Positions 1-12,647 of a stretch of DNA of 64,000 bases are shown here, in pieces. The notes below the pieces were generated by a model. The model saw only the letters and a list, made by a program, of their open reading frames with translations, was not told the DNA's origin and did no database searches. Source of the DNA: Telmatactis stephensoni (Eukaryota; Cnidaria; Anthozoa; Actiniaria; Isophelliidae); contig JALIZF010001884.1 in assembly GCA_029948255.1 (NCBI GenBank), forward strand, positions 1 to 64,000, given 5' to 3'. Every line of letters begins with the position of its first letter. Position 1 is the first letter of the stretch. The translations under genes were made by a program, and so were the position numbers.

Positions 1-554
1 CAAATTTGTGCCAGAAGTTAGATACAGAAAGATAGCTATTGCCTCTTTCATTCTCATTAAATTCCCTTTCATATCATTTGCAGTGAAAAACTCTCCAAGA
101 CGTTCACCAAGAAATAGAAGACAAAAACGTAAACACAGGATCTGATGAATAAAATACAGAATTTTCTTGTAGTTTTATCTTTATTATTGCAAGTTAATAT
201 GTTGTGTCCATACCCAATACCAGTACACAATCTGTCAAGTGGACAAACATTGATCTGCTGAGCAGTTAAGAATGTTGGCTGATTTTATTCAGTAATGTCC
301 CCCAGGCTCATCAAGAGTGCTAATAAAAATGAACTCTTCCAATTTTTGGATATTTGGTGCAAGAGGTTAGCTCTTCTCTTGATCATAAATTTTCCATGGA
401 TGTGACAATGATGTTATTCAAAATTCTTGCTGTTATATAAAAAATAAGTTATAATTTAAAGAGTGCAGTCTATAAAAGCATGACAGTTACTAATTAAGAA
501 ACACAAAATAGCTCTAAACAATAGAAAACAAAGGATTTTTGACTATTTAGTTAC

Positions 555-667
555 AGTGATTGCACTTAACCTGTGAAATTATACTAGCTAAATAATGCAA
601 AATTGCACTATTGGACAATGGACAATGTTTAGGTTTTGTACTTTTTCACAGATTAAGTGCAATCACT
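555..667. mobile_element. Small MITE-like inverted repeat
   Basis: The ends are imperfect inverted repeats of about 24 bp: AGTGATTGCACTTAACCTG at the left and its near complement ending CTTAA..GTGCAATCACT at the right. The interior of about 65 bp is AT-rich and non-coding. Size and structure fit a non-autonomous DNA transposon. I could not identify a target duplication or a superfamily. Confidence 0.5.
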
Positions 668-1228
668 CTACCATGTAAATTTAGTACAATTTCATGCTTA
701 TATTGAATGTACTCCAATGTCCAAAGATTTGGATTTTTAGTAGCATTCTATAGCTTTAGGATATCTAATTATACAATTAACTTGATTGTATTTTCAATAG
801 TCATTACTGTACAGATTCTGGCATTAATTGAACACTAATTAACACCATCTTCCAAAAGATTAATCTAATAAAAACTGGAATATTTAGTGATAAGTAATAT
901 CAGTTGCAAGAAATCAGCAAGAAAGTACATTCTGAGGAACACTGTTTTTATGAGATCTCTGTTGTGGAGACTTTCTTGTAGTCTAAGATACTTTAGATAT
1001 AATTGTGAAGTGAGTAGTAGCTGTACCATTCACATTAAAGCCTTAAATCTTGGAAATAAAATGCCAGTGTGGGCGGAAGAGTGAACACAAGAAATTTATT
1101 AGTGGTAGTTTTCTTTTTGAAATCTCATTATAACATAGCTACAATCTTACGCGCGCTCTGATCGGCTGAAAAATCTATGAACTATTTCCCCATGGGCTGC
1201 ACGGCTCCGTTTTTAACGTTCGAGGCTT

Positions 1229-1430
1229 TGTTATAAATCAATTAGACAACAGAAAGCCGCTTGGCCATTGCGTTATAGACGCACTTGAGAAAATATAAAG
1301 AACTCTTAACAAACTAGAGTCGCACTCGGCTACGCCTCGTGCCACTTAAGTTTGTTAATCGTTCTTTATATTTTCTCTCGTGCGTCTATAACGCCATGGG
1401 CGCGCGGCTTTCTGTTGTCTAATTGATAAA
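1229..1430. mobile_element. Foldback element, arms about 80 bp
   Basis: Left arm 1229-1314 and right arm 1347-1430 are imperfect reverse complements (AGACAACAGAAAGCCGC on the left, GCGGCTTTCTGTTGTCT on the right) around a loop of about 32 bp. Transcribed, it would form a long hairpin. This is a MITE-like foldback with no coding capacity. Confidence 0.7.
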
Positions 1431-1863
1431 TGTCTGCGGGTCTAGATCTGCAACCAGATACTAGTAAATGGCTCAACTGCCTAAAAGGTTCATTTCTGCA
1501 TGCACTGCATTTTGCAATGTTGCAGATCACCAAATTACTGGCAACTTCAGTATACCAAAATGAGTTCACAAGTTGCACTATTCACCAAATTGTGCCCTGT
1601 TTTTATGGTGGTGGTGGTTAGCAGCAGAGTTCTAAATAGCGAACTACCGGTACGAGTTTTGAAATAACCCCTGTACGCGTTCTCAGTGGATGTCCGTTCT
1701 TTTTACTATGCTGATTGGCTAAGATTATGTTTACACGGGGTCGATTCGCAACAACGATTTTCCGCGCAACGCTTGGCGTTAAAAGTTTTTGAAATTCATA
1801 TCAATCATTTGCAAATTGTTCACCAAGCAAAAATATTGCTAAAAATAGTTGCGTTTTGTAACA

Positions 1864-1974
1864 CTTAGTGCAAAAAAAAGGAAATTTAGTGCAGAAAAAA
1901 GGAGATTTATCCTCAGATTTAGTGCAGAAAAAAGGAAATTTAGTGCAGAAACTGAAGGAAATTAGTGCAAATTT
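1864..1974. repeat. 21-bp minisatellite
   Basis: About five degenerate copies of a unit close to GAAATTTAGTGCAGAAAAAAG lie in tandem. A related but reverse-complementary 21-bp array is at 59216-59348. Such arrays often sit inside DNA transposons, but I cannot delimit one here. Confidence 0.7.
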
Positions 1975-2263
1975 GTCGGGCAGTTTCAACTGATCAGCGT
2001 CGAAATCAAAGTTTTCTTAGTTCTGCTGTTGTTCACATCTAGCATCAAAACTATGCATATTCTGATCACAAAAAGGTCGAAGATTTTGTGTTTTTAAATG
2101 TGCGCGCTCTACTGACGCCACTGACCACACGCAGTTTCTGCCGCACGTCAACGAGCGTTTTATTCAATTTCAGAGAAAACTAATTTGTTTCTAAAAAGTC
2201 TTTATGTATATTTGTTAAATATTAAGAGGAAATCGTATGGTTTTTTCATACAATTTGAAATAA

Positions 2264-2332
2264 ATTTGAACGAGTGGGATTTCAAAGGCTCGTGCAACTT
2301 CGAACTGGCTTTGAAATCCCACTCGTTCAAAT
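2264..2332. repeat. Perfect 24-bp inverted repeat (hairpin)
   Basis: ATTTGAACGAGTGGGATTTC (2264-2283), continuing to 2287, is mirrored exactly by the strand 2309-2332 with a 21-base loop. It could be one end of a larger degraded element, because the GAACGAGT word recurs in the element at 3020-3242. Confidence 0.65.
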
Positions 2333-2529
2333 GTGTTCCAAATTGCACTCGAAACCACACCAGCATGATTTCCTATACAAAGTTTCAGTCTACGTACTTG
2401 ACTACAATTCAGTATCAAGAACGCGCACAGGGCCAATTTTAAAACTCGTACTCATTCTCGTACTCGTTGTCGGATCAAAGGCCCCCCTCAAACGAGGACG
2501 CAAGGAGGCGTTTTGACTTGCGACTTGCT

Positions 2530-2844
2530 CCTCCCGGGGGGGGGGGGGGGGACTCCATTGTAAAAGGATCGGGTATGCTCGTCGGATATTTTCAAAAATA
2601 CCCCTATTAAAAAGATACCGGAAGTCTTTTTAAAAGGCGTGGCTCGACGATTGTCAACCCGAGATACCAGCGATAACAAGCAAATGAACATTATTATTAT
2701 GAACACAAAATTGGACGGTCGAAACGTTTTTGTTAGGCAAATTTCTTCAATTTTCAAAAGTTACCAAATCACTGATTTTTACCAGAGATACGACGAGCAT
2801 ACCCGATCTTTTTACAATGGAGTCCCCCCCCCCCCCCCCCCCCC
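2530..2844. mobile_element. Foldback element with G/C homopolymer ends
   Basis: The left end is a run of G followed by GACTCCATTGTAAAAGGATC; the right end is the reverse complement (GATCTTTTTACAATGGAGTC) followed by a run of C. The matching arms extend through the GGGTATGCTCGTCG word. The roughly 190-bp interior has no coding signal. It is a MITE-like element whose termini are unusual homopolymers. Confidence 0.65.
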
Positions 2845-3019
2845 GGGTTGCTCCTCTCGTTTGAACATCGCTCTACGCAAATCAACGTAAGTTTTTTTGA
2901 AAACTTTCAACGAAAGTCAGCTAAGAAAATCAGTTTTGTTTTTGTTGGAGAGGCAATGTGCAGAAGTTCGGTCTGAAAAAAAAAAGGAAAACCAACTTGC
3001 GAAGTTTGGCGAGGTGACC

Positions 3020-3242
3020 GTTCAAACGAGCTAAAACTTGCGATGAAATTTGTGTACTCTCAAACTGCATACTCGCAAGCCGACGCACACAGCCGCATTA
3101 GCGGTGCGTCGACTTGGCGCAAGTCGCCGCAAGCGCTCGTTTGATCGCTAACGGCTTGCATCGACTTGTATCAACTTGCGAGGACTTGCGAGCTGAGTTT
3201 GAGCGTGCTCAAATTTGATGCAAGTTTTTGACTCGTTTGAAC
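3020..3242. mobile_element. MITE-like element rich in CTTGCGA words
   Basis: Ends GTTCAAACGAG (3020) and CTCGTTTGAAC (3232-3242) are exact inverse copies, and similarity continues inward for about 30 bp (AAACTTGCGATGAAATTT against AAATTTGATGCAAGTTT). The interior repeats the ACTTGCGAG word. Non-coding. Confidence 0.6.
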
Positions 3243-3547
3243 AGTCAACGCGCTACGCTTCGCAAGCTGTTTTTCTTCTTTTTTAGCCCGAATTTCGGCA
3301 CATTTCTTCTCCTACAAATAATTAAAGCAACAACAAACCGGATTTTCTCCTTGTCTTTCGGGTAGCTGATTTTTGTTGAACATTTTTTGAAAAACTTGCG
3401 TTGACTTGCGTTGGGCAGTGTTCAAACGAGATGGGCAAGTTTTAACTTGCTTTTTATTTTAATTTTATTTTTGCTTTTAATTTTAAAAATTGGGTTTCCT
3501 GTGGAAAAATTTCAATCCTTATTTGGTCAAAATCGAACTTTGAACCG

Positions 3548-3555
3548 TGACGTCA
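3548..3555. promoter_or_regulatory. CRE-type site (TGACGTCA)
   Basis: A perfect palindromic TGACGTCA, the binding consensus of CREB/ATF bZIP factors, lies 150 bp upstream of the ZFTRAF1 start codon, where a proximal promoter is expected. Functional use is inference. A single 8-mer can occur by chance. Confidence 0.35.
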
Positions 3556-3704
3556 CATTCCATTACGCACGCTCATGTAGCTCATGTGACTTTAAAAATC
3601 GTAAACAACATTACATCATCACAACAAACCAACCTCAGCTGGTGTACCTACGTATGTAAAAATATCTCGATCACCAGGAATCGATTCCCAGAACTGCTCA
3701 AATC

Positions 3705-6700
3705 ATGAGTGACAGCGAAGACGGAGGGACTATTCAGGTTGAGGATACAACAGAAAAAGAAAACATCGAGCCCCCGACTAAGAAAGCCAAAGTCGAAGCT
3801 AAGAAATTAGATTTGGAAACTCGCTTGAACGAGATACTGAGTTGCAATGTGTGCCTTGCTCTACCTTGTAAGGCTATTTTTCAGGTTAGTTCGGACACAA
3901 AAATATATAATTTTAGCGCAAAAAAGGAGCATGAACTACTCGACCATTATTTATCGTTAATTTTTGTTGTATTGGGAACTGTTGTGTTTGGAGGACGCCG
4001 CTTGTTCTCGAGTGACGATAAGATGGAGTTCTCTTTCGCCGTCTTCTTGCTGCATAAAGAAAAAGACTCGCCGTGAGTTGTTCGCTGTTGTAAAAGACTA
4101 GAAACCAAACCATTTGCCTAAGATACTTTATCATTTCTCAATGTAATGTCAGAAGCAAGTTGTGTTGTGGAAAAATGCAGACAAATCGGTTTTATCAAGA
4201 CATATTCTTCAAAATATTTCGAGCACCTCGCGCAGCAAACCGCTCTCGGATTACAAACATGTCCAACCACTTGCATTATCGAATTCATTTTGCTCATAAA
4301 ACTAAGTGTTTTGTTCTTTTCAATTGATTATTAGTTCTGTGTTAGCAGTGTACCTAATTGTAATATTTTCAAAACAATTGCTTAAGATTTTCTTCCCGAG
4401 AAAACGTCGAAAGAATGTTTAGAACAAGGACATTGGAGTGTATTCGCAAACACGGGCTGTTCAGGTTTGACACGACGCCATTCAGCATGGCATCCCAATG
4501 TATCAATTCCAAAGATTCTGTAAAGTTGCTGGGTTTTCGATTGCCTCATTTATTTTTTAACAATTATATGCGGCTGTCACCAGCAGTATTTCTCTCTGTG
4601 TTGAATACTACCACCATGAAAGCTGTAACATCAACATGATTTTTACCCGATTTTTACATATTTTTTACGTTGTATTTGCGCTTACAAGCCCTTCTCGTTG
4701 TATTGATGTGTTATGTAAGTGATTTTAAAATCTTTCAGTTTTATGGTCTAATAGCAAACATTGGATGCATATATAAATGATTGAATTTTAAGTTTAATCC
4801 CATTGTTCACTCCCTTCTATTATTGGCTGATTCCTTATCTTTTCAATCAAGTTAATTAGAAACAGACCATGATAAAAGAGTCTTTGTCTTGTAAATTTGA
4901 ATTTTCAATTGTTCAGATTTACCTTTATATTGAAAATTAACAAATAGGATTAATTCCACTATTGTACAAAATCCTACTACAAATATTCTAGTAATACTTG
5001 TTTAATTCCTGCTTTGGCAATTGGTAAATTATGTATTTTTTCCTCTTCTTTTATGGGTTTGAGATATTTACCATCTTTCACTTGCAGTGCCCAAATGGAC
5101 ACTTAATGTGTTCAAGCTGTTTCAACCACCTACTGGCTGATGCAAGGTTGAAAGACGAGCAGGCAACATGTCCTAATTGCCGCATAGAAATCAGCCGCAA
5201 TAACTGCTCTCGCAACCTTGCAGTTGAAAAAGCAGTATCTGAGCTGCCTTCACAATGCCAGTATTGCAATCAAGAATTCCCTCGTGTCTTGGTTGGTTCA
5301 CATGAGAAAGAAGAATGCATTGAGAGGTAAGTGTCCTTTTGCTTTATTTGATGATTTTGTACTTTCTTTATCCAATGATTTTCTTTCAATGTTCCAAGAG
5401 TTGGTCAATAAAGATAATGTTATTCATATACTGTGTCTGTGTATTTGATTTACTGTGTCATTCTGGTCATTTTTAAATAATTTTTTGACTTCATAAAATT
5501 TTTAACTCCTTGAGTTGTGGCAAAGGTTAACTATTAGTTTTGGTTGTGGGAATACTTATTAGAAACAAAAATAATTTCTACAAATTTCCCTAATTTTTTT
5601 AGATTAAGTATAGCTTTATGACATAGCTTGACAAATAAAGCACTCTGTGCCCTTTGCAAACAAGTTCAAAATAATAGTTATTTATATTTTAATACTGACT
5701 ATTTTTATATGTAACTATACCTATAATAGTTCTGCATGTTTATAGTATTAGTATTTACTGTTAGTTAATATAGTTTATCAACAATATAGGTCTGTACAGT
5801 AGGCCATTTCAAATGTGTTCAATAAAAAAATTTAGAGGAAAAAGCTCTTTGTGTCCTTATTTCATATCATTGTGGGTCTATTTAGAAAATATCTATTCAT
5901 AATGGCTGTTTATCCTGATCCTCAGTAAACCTCAAGATGTCCCTTCTCTAAAATTGTTACATTTTTGACATCCTGTCTCATTTTGGATGAATTGGACACC
6001 CATTCTATTAGGATGTGGTTCAAGTACTCATTTGGGAATTAAACAAATTGCAGTCAAACCTCTAAATGATTTCGATTATTGCAGATAATCAGGACCCAGT
6101 TGTTTGAAAGATGATTAGCATCAACCCAATGTTAACTAAGAATCAGAAGCCACTCATTTTAATCCAGGATCACTTTTCAAGCAACTGGGCCCAGACTGCC
6201 GACTGGTAACATGCTTTTTGGTAGCCATGGAATCATTTGATCAAATAAAGTTTTGAATGTGTTATCGTGCAAACAAATTTTGGCAATCATTACTAGCATA
6301 TTAGCCAGCCTTCTCTGCAGTTGCCCCTTTGGTGTGGATCCTGTTAGATCCCAACAGCATTTCATTTCCAGTGATTGGTTTAGCAGTTTTTTGGGATGAA
6401 CCAGGGATGGGGACTCACTGTGTTAAATACTATTTACAGAGGTAGTGTCAAGACTGAAGCCAATTGACTAATATTTTGCTTGCCTCAAAATTTTCCACAT
6501 TAAAAAAAAGGTATTCCCAAGAAGATTGTAAAAATAAGGAAATATTCAGGCAAGCAGATAATGTCTTTTACCCACTGTAAAAAATAAAGGTTTGATTGCA
6601 ATTTGTTTTTGTTTTTTTGTTTTTTTCCTAAAAAATGTGCAGCACAACATGCTCTTCCCTCTTTCTGATGACAGGGATGGTACGAGGGTTTTCATCCATC

Positions 6701-9700
6701 CTTAATTGCAAAAGGAAAGATTGAGAGTTATTCTTGCAGGAAGTGACAAGACACAATCCAACTCTAGCTTACTTTGCTGGTCCAAAGTTACCACAATTTG
6801 CATGATTACATGACTGCCAGACAAACTTTCCAACTGGGAATTGGGTGATAGGTTACTTTGAAGCCAACAGACATGATGGTGAAAACTCCGCCTCTGTCTG
6901 CATTTTTGGCTATTGACCTACTCCCAGTACATATTAAAGACTTAATTAAGTCTGGTGGGGTGGTAATCATGCAAATGATGGTAATATTTAAGAGATTCTG
7001 TTGCTCAAGGCTTGTCTCCAAATATAAGCTTCTCTTAGAACTGTGTCTATTATGATGGGTTGCAATTGGGTCTGTCCAAAAACAGTCACTGATCTCTGAT
7101 CAAGTTCTAAATTCTCCAGTAGATTTCTTGGAGCAAAGAGGAGAGATTGGACTCCATTCAGAGTGTGCTTACACATGTACCATTTTTGAATAGACCCAGG
7201 CTCATCTCATGACCAATAAAAATACTGACTCTTTTGAAGAGTCTATTTTGAAAGTTTTGTAATTTCCTAATTTCACCCATCAATAAAAGTGAAATATTTG
7301 ATTTTCAGTTCTGCCATGTGTCCAGTTCTGTGTAGATTGGATAGCATTGATCCACTTGATAAATCCTTTTGCAGTGGATTAATTTCACCAATGATTTATC
7401 TATTGGATCACACTTTCCACTGCAACTGGAGCCTGATGTGGATCTCAAGAGAAGTAGCAAGTTTTGAGCAACATTCTTTGCAGTGCATTCATGCACAACA
7501 TACATCGTCCCTGGTATTTCTTGAAATCTCAGCTGTGTGCACAAATCTTGGTTTACGAGATGGAGAGGGGATCCCTTCTAAAACTGAAAAATTGAAGTGA
7601 GATCAGACTCTAAGTTCTCAAAAATTGTCAATTCTAGAACTAGAGAATTCCGAGGTTTGATCAAAAGTCACTTCTTCAGTTTTTGCATGGACTGCTTTTA
7701 ACATGGCATCCTCTCACTTCATGATATCAACACTGGAGAATTCACAATTTTTTCATAAGATTACAAACATCTGTTTGATGTGAGTTTGTTCCTTGGAAAC
7801 CCAGCTATAATAATAGTAGTGCAAGCAAGCTGCAAGTTATCATCACAAGGAAGAAAAGCGGCCATATCTCCCCAAATTAGTGTAGTCCCCCTTTTATGAC
7901 AGTGTTCTAAATCTTGACAAGAAACCTTGAGCCAACTTATGTTTCTAGGGTGTTAATAGTCAGAGTGAGTAGAGTTTTGGTTCTCAGTGTGTTAGAAAGC
8001 TATTGATAGGATGTTAAAATATTGTTGGTAAGATATCAGTATGTTGTTGGTATAAGTTGTTGGTTGTTTTTGGTAGGGTGTCAGTAGGTTGTTGGTCTAG
8101 GGTGTCAGTAGGTTGTTTGTATGGTGTCAGTAGGTTGTTGGTAGGGTGTCAGTAAGTTGTTTGTATCGGTATCAGTAGGTTGGTAGGGTGTCATGATCAG
8201 TAGGTTGTTGGTACAGAGTCAGTAAGGTTGTTGGCAGAGTGTCAGTGGGTTGTTGGTAGGGTGTTAGTAGGTTGTTTGTATGGTGTCAGTAGGTTGTTGG
8301 TAGGGTGTCATGATCAGTAGGTTGTTGGTTGGGTGTCAGTAGGTTGTTGGTAGAGTGTCAGTAGGTTGTTGGTATGGGTCAGTAGGTTGTTGGCAGAGTG
8401 TCATGATCAGGTTGTTGGTAGGATGTTAGTAGGTTGTTGGTATGGTGTCAGTATATTGTTGGCAGGATGTCAGTAGGTTGTTGGTAGGATGTCAGTAGGT
8501 TGTTGGCAGGATGTCAGTAGGTTGTTGGCAGGATGTCAGTAGGTTGTTGGTAGGGTGTTAGTAGGTTGTTGGTAGGGTGTCCGTAGGTTGTTGGTAGAGT
8601 GTCAGTAGGTTGTTGGTACGGGTCAGTAGGTTGTTGGCAGAGTGTCAGTAGGATGTTGGTAGGGTGTCAGTAGGTTGTTGGCAGGGTGTCAGTAGGTTGT
8701 TGGTAGAGTGTCAGTAGGTTGTTGGTACCAGGTCAGTAGGTTGTTGGCAGAGTGTCAGTAGGATGTTGGTAGGGTGTCAGTAGGATGTTGGTAGGGTGTC
8801 AGTATATTGTTGGCAGGATGTCAGTAGGTTGTTGGTAGGATATCAGTAGGTTGTTGGTAGGGTGTCAGTAGGTTGTTTGTAGGACATAAAACCTGGTGCT
8901 TATTGCTAGCTAGGATGACAGTATATGGTTAGTAGGGTGTCTGTAGGTTGTTGGTAAGAAGTACTCAGTAGGTTACTGGTAAGGTGTCAGTTGGTTGTTG
9001 TTAGGATCTCAGTAGGTTGTAAATCCTAACTTGTTGATTGAGAGTATTGTTTTTAGTGATCTAGTCTGAGTGTTGGTTGTACTGTTTATCATTAATTAAC
9101 ATATTCAATTTATTAAATAGAATTTCAGTGAGACATGTATTTTAAAAGTAAGCCATTAGTTGTTCAAGGTTTCTATCAAGTACATTTGAAACTCTGTCCA
9201 AGAATTCACTACAGATTTTAACTAATTTTTTTCTTTTCTTGATTTTGCCTGCAGGTGGTCCAACCATATCTTCTGAGCTTCTCAATGCTCATTTTTTATC
9301 TTAATGCCTAATTTACCTTTATCTTCCCTCAAGTTAATCCTAGAGATAACTTTAAAACATCTAACTTTATCACAATTAAGTTAAAAAAGTTCAGTGTTTT
9401 AATTTTGTACTTTAACTTGTGCTTTAAGTTTGTTTTGCATGTGATATTGATATATTTTGTTAGTAGATATTAATGCACCGTCTTTTTATGTCCTTGTATT
9501 TGTGCTGGTTTTCTAAAACTCATGTCTATTCCACCCTGACATATTTTCTTCCTAATTTGCCTCCACTCCAGGTTGGTTGACTGCAAGTACAAGCGTTTGG
9601 GTTGCCTTTGGCAGGGCCCATTCCATGAGCTAGCTAAGCATGAGGGTGATTGTGCCCATCCTAATAAAACTGGCCTGGAGCTTATGGCAGCTTTGGATGC

Positions 9701-10731
9701 TATTGATGAGGCAAATGCCAAGAATATGCGGATGATGCAAACTATTGTTGGGCTTCTGTCCTATGAAAAGATCGCTATCAACGGTTAATATTGCTCTCTG
9801 ATTACTTTAATTAACTACTAATTTCTTGCAGTATGTCATTTATGCATCCCACTGTGTAATTTCCTACAGCAGCTCATTTCTGGTACTGATCTGATTAAGC
9901 TTTTACAGTTTGATGTATTTTTCATTGGTGCAATAAGCATTGCTCAGAAAATATTTCTTGGGGAAGATTTTAGGGTGACAAAAACTTAAATGAAAGCAGT
10001 AAAGAAACTTAGAGAAAGAAGACATGAAAGAGGGATGAATGAAGAAAGAAAACAAAAAAATATATTAATATGAAAGGAAGGAAGGGATAAACATTACAGG
10101 AAACACAAAATTTTCCCTGTAAGTTTATAGCACTTTTAAAATCATCATGTTAAGAAATAGCCAGTGAAGCAGTCTTCTTCTCCCTTCCCCTTCAGAGGGT
10201 GACTGCTTTGAAGGCTTGAAAAAACTGATTATAGTATTTGTTGTGATTGAAACATTTTGCCCCTTGATTGGTAACATTGAGCTACTGAGTGATAAATACT
10301 GATGATTCAGTTGTTGTTATAACAATGCATCCTCTTCCTTGCTCACTAAACTAACAGATTTGCAGTTGAGGCCATACCGCACAGATGACTTCATCCCACA
10401 GCTCTACTATGAAACAAGTCGTTTCAATGCCTTGGGGCAACAATGGGTTGTCAAGACAAAAGTTATTGGAAGTGAGAAAATCCTGAAGCGAGGCCTACTG
10501 TTCCAACTGGTCCAGAAAACAAAGGGTCAAACAAACATCAAATTTATGATGATTCGGAGCCCATTTGGTGATCTTTCTGTGTTGCCAACCTTACACCACC
10601 ATGAGTTTGTTGGTGATGCCATGGAAAGTGAGTTTTATGAATTGACATTTGTGGACAGCTTGGAAGCTAACAAAATGCTTGCAGATAAGATGATTAATTT
10701 GAGGTTAATGATGTTCCAGATTCCAAACTAG
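3705..10731 (+). CDS. ZFTRAF1: ZFTRAF1 (CYHR1) homologue, RING/TRAF-type zinc finger protein
   Basis: Four exons join in frame: 3705-3884, 5088-5326, 9572-9783 and 10358-10731 (phases 0, 2, 1), giving 334 residues, close to the size of vertebrate ZFTRAF1. All introns are GT-AG. An acidic N-terminus and a basic [12 protein letters not shown] stretch (23-34, possible NLS) precede a RING-type finger: C47, C50, C61, H65, C68, C71, C88, C91. A TRAF-type Cys/His finger follows (C117, C120, H132, C137, C144, C151, H158, H163, C167). The C-terminal 120 residues have no motif I can name but match the family layout. The RING suggests E3 ligase or scaffold activity, which is inference. The first ATG of the open exon is used as start. 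AATAAA at 10927 is a likely poly(A) signal. A TMEM276-like gene lies 3.4 kb downstream on the other strand. Confidence 0.9.
3885..5087 (+). other. ZFTRAF1 intron 1
   Basis: Donor GTTAGT, acceptor TTGCAG. The sequence is AT-rich. I see no exon, RNA gene or clear transposon in it. Confidence 0.75.
6093..6192. mobile_element. MITE, about 100 bp
   Basis: Ends GACCCAGTTGTTTGAAA and TTTTCAAGCAACTGGGCCC form terminal inverted repeats of 16-18 bp with few mismatches. The interior is non-coding. It lies in intron 2 of ZFTRAF1. Confidence 0.6.
7990..9045. repeat. Intronic minisatellite, about 22-bp unit
   Basis: About 45 tandem, imperfect copies of a unit close to GTAGGGTGTCAGTAGGTTGT (plus TG). Variants include CAGAGTGT, GGGATGT-type changes and an inserted CATGATCAG word seen in several copies. 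G and T dominate one strand. The array is central between 8030 and 8880 and decays at both ends. It sits wholly inside ZFTRAF1 intron 2. Confidence 0.9.
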
Positions 10732-11157
10732 ATCATATTTAATACATAAAAAGGAAGGAGACTTGTAATGATTTAGTAGCTCATCTGGAAGAATCAAAAT
10801 GGAGATGTTGGATTTGGTGCTAATGAATGTTGATTGTATTAAAAAAGTCCAACTTTTCCAGGAGTTTTTGGATATGCTAGCTACTAAAAATTTACAAACA
10901 GAAAATAATTTAAATCTTTTTTAACAAATAAAACTTAATTGTAACAAGGAAATTGAATTGACAAAAGCAGGTGAGAAATTTAAGCTGCTAAGAGAGTTAG
11001 AGTACAAATACTAAAAGTATGCATTTCTTTGTCCTATTTAGTACTAAATAGCACTATTTAAACAATATAATTTGCATAATTTAGTACTATTTATATACAT
11101 GCTTTTAGTCTTTGTTCACTATAGGGGACTGTTCAATCAAGAATCTCTGAACTCAGA

Positions 11158-11339
11158 CAGGGGTGGATTGAAGGGAGGGGTGCATGGGGTGTGCACCCCC
11201 TCCTGAGATGACTTTGAGTCCTTTTTTTCAATATTTTTCCCACTGAATATCCTCTTGGCAGTTTCCAATTTATAGGATGGTGCACCACTTTCTCAAGATG
11301 GTGCACACCCTCCTCAAGATAATCCTGGATCCGCCCCTG
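11158..11339. mobile_element. hAT-type MITE (CAGGGGYGGATYNA ends)
   Basis: Terminal inverted repeats CAGGGGTGGATTG and ATCCTGGATCCGCCCCTG flank 150 bp of non-coding DNA with GTGCACC words. CAGGGG-type ends are typical of hAT non-autonomous elements. A clear 8-bp target duplication is not visible. A related partial copy lies at 61452-61551. Confidence 0.6.
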
Positions 11340-11665
11340 TCAGGCCTCCTTTGCAAGGCTTACTTTTTATAGTTGGAATGTGAAAGCTCACAAATTGTAT
11401 GGAGATAGAGGCTTAGTGATGTCATTGTATATACACATGTAACATGTAACATACTTGTCTATTGACCAGAAAGTGTTAACTTAATTCATATTATTTGCAG
11501 GAAACTAACAATCTGCTTTTATTTTCAAATGATTTTTAATGTGATTTTGTTTGTTAACACACAGCTGGTCATGTGGAAGTGTAAAGTGAAGTATTTGATA
11601 TTATTTTGATCTAATATATTAATATAAAATTACATTGATTAAAGTGGTGTGCTGGTGTGTTCTAT

Positions 11666-11930
11666 GGACCTAATCCATATTGTGTGACAATGCTTTCCCA
11701 ATTCAGCGTGAGAAACCTTTCAAGGAATGATTTGCTTTTGTTTTAAAACTCATTGGATTATTGTCGTCATTCCTTTGGGATACACAGATTTTATTTATTT
11801 TTTCCTTTGGGATACACAGATTTTTTTTGAAGAGTAAAAACAAAATAAAATGAATCCTTTAGAGGTTTGTCATGCTGAATTGGGAAAACACTGTGACGCA
11901 TGGATTAAGTTTATTGCATGGATTAGGTCC
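11666..11930. mobile_element. MITE, about 265 bp
   Basis: Ends GGACCTAATCCAT and ATGGATTAGGTCC are inverse copies. Similarity continues inward: CCCAATTCAGC on the left, GCTGAATTGGG on the right, with ACAATG/CACTGT words at matching positions. Non-coding. It abuts the next element. Confidence 0.65.
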
Positions 11931-11936
11931 TAGCTG

Positions 11937-12178
11937 CACAAAGAGTAGATATTACTACCTGGGCTAACTCGATCAGGGTCAAAATCAGTGGTTTTCTTTA
12001 GATTTAACCAACCGTCAAACAACAACAACAACAACAAACAACAACTATCAAACAAACGCGCCTTAAACAACAAATCCCCATTGATCCAGTAGATAAAATT
12101 AGACCATTTGTCAATAATTTAAAATGAGTGCAATTTGAACAGGGACTCATCTACAGGTAAGAATATCTACTATTTGTG
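11937..12178. mobile_element. MITE, about 240 bp
   Basis: Ends CACAAAGAGTAGATATTACT and AAGAATATCTACTATTTGTG are inverse copies with two or three mismatches. The interior is AT-rich and contains a CAACAA microsatellite. It begins only six bases after the previous element ends. Confidence 0.55.
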
Positions 12179-12647
12179 GAACAAGGAACATAATTAAATT
12201 TATAAATGTTTCAATCAAAAAATTATAAAAGTGGAATATGTTACTTTTGCTAAAAATCATTGATAATTAGAGTTTAATAAGTAACTTTGAGTAAAAGACT
12301 GAAATGAGATGGTTCCAGTTTCTGGTAAAAAAAGTGTTAACTGGACATCAATTTAAACTATTCAATTAAATTTATTTATTAACAACATTTTTATTGTTAT
12401 TTTGAATTCATATTTTAAAATGATATTGCAGTTCTATTGTACTATAAGTAGTACTTTTGTATAGTCTATTTAGAGTTCTGTATTTACAGTAGGCCATTAT
12501 CAATACAGTGCAATCTATATATTTGCATGTAATATTGCATTTTGTGCAATTTTGTATATCCATGTGGATATAATTGTATAAGTGTCAAAAAAAGTGCAGC
12601 AAACATAGTGATGACAAGGTCTATATTGTCCATCAAGTAAAACAGGA

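Larger units (their letters stand above)
1..3704. other. Gene-free upstream region with foldback elements
   Basis: I see no credible coding exon here. The AT-rich stretch holds four or five inverted-repeat elements and one 21-bp tandem array, each listed separately. The last 200 bases before 3705 must contain the ZFTRAF1 promoter and 5' UTR. Short open frames in this stretch run through the inverted repeats and are chance. Confidence 0.7.
5327..9571 (+). other. ZFTRAF1 intron 2
   Basis: A 4.2 kb intron (GTAAGT...CTCCAG) containing a small MITE at 6093-6192 and a minisatellite of about 1 kb at 7990-9045. The remaining AT-rich sequence shows nothing I can name. Confidence 0.8.
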
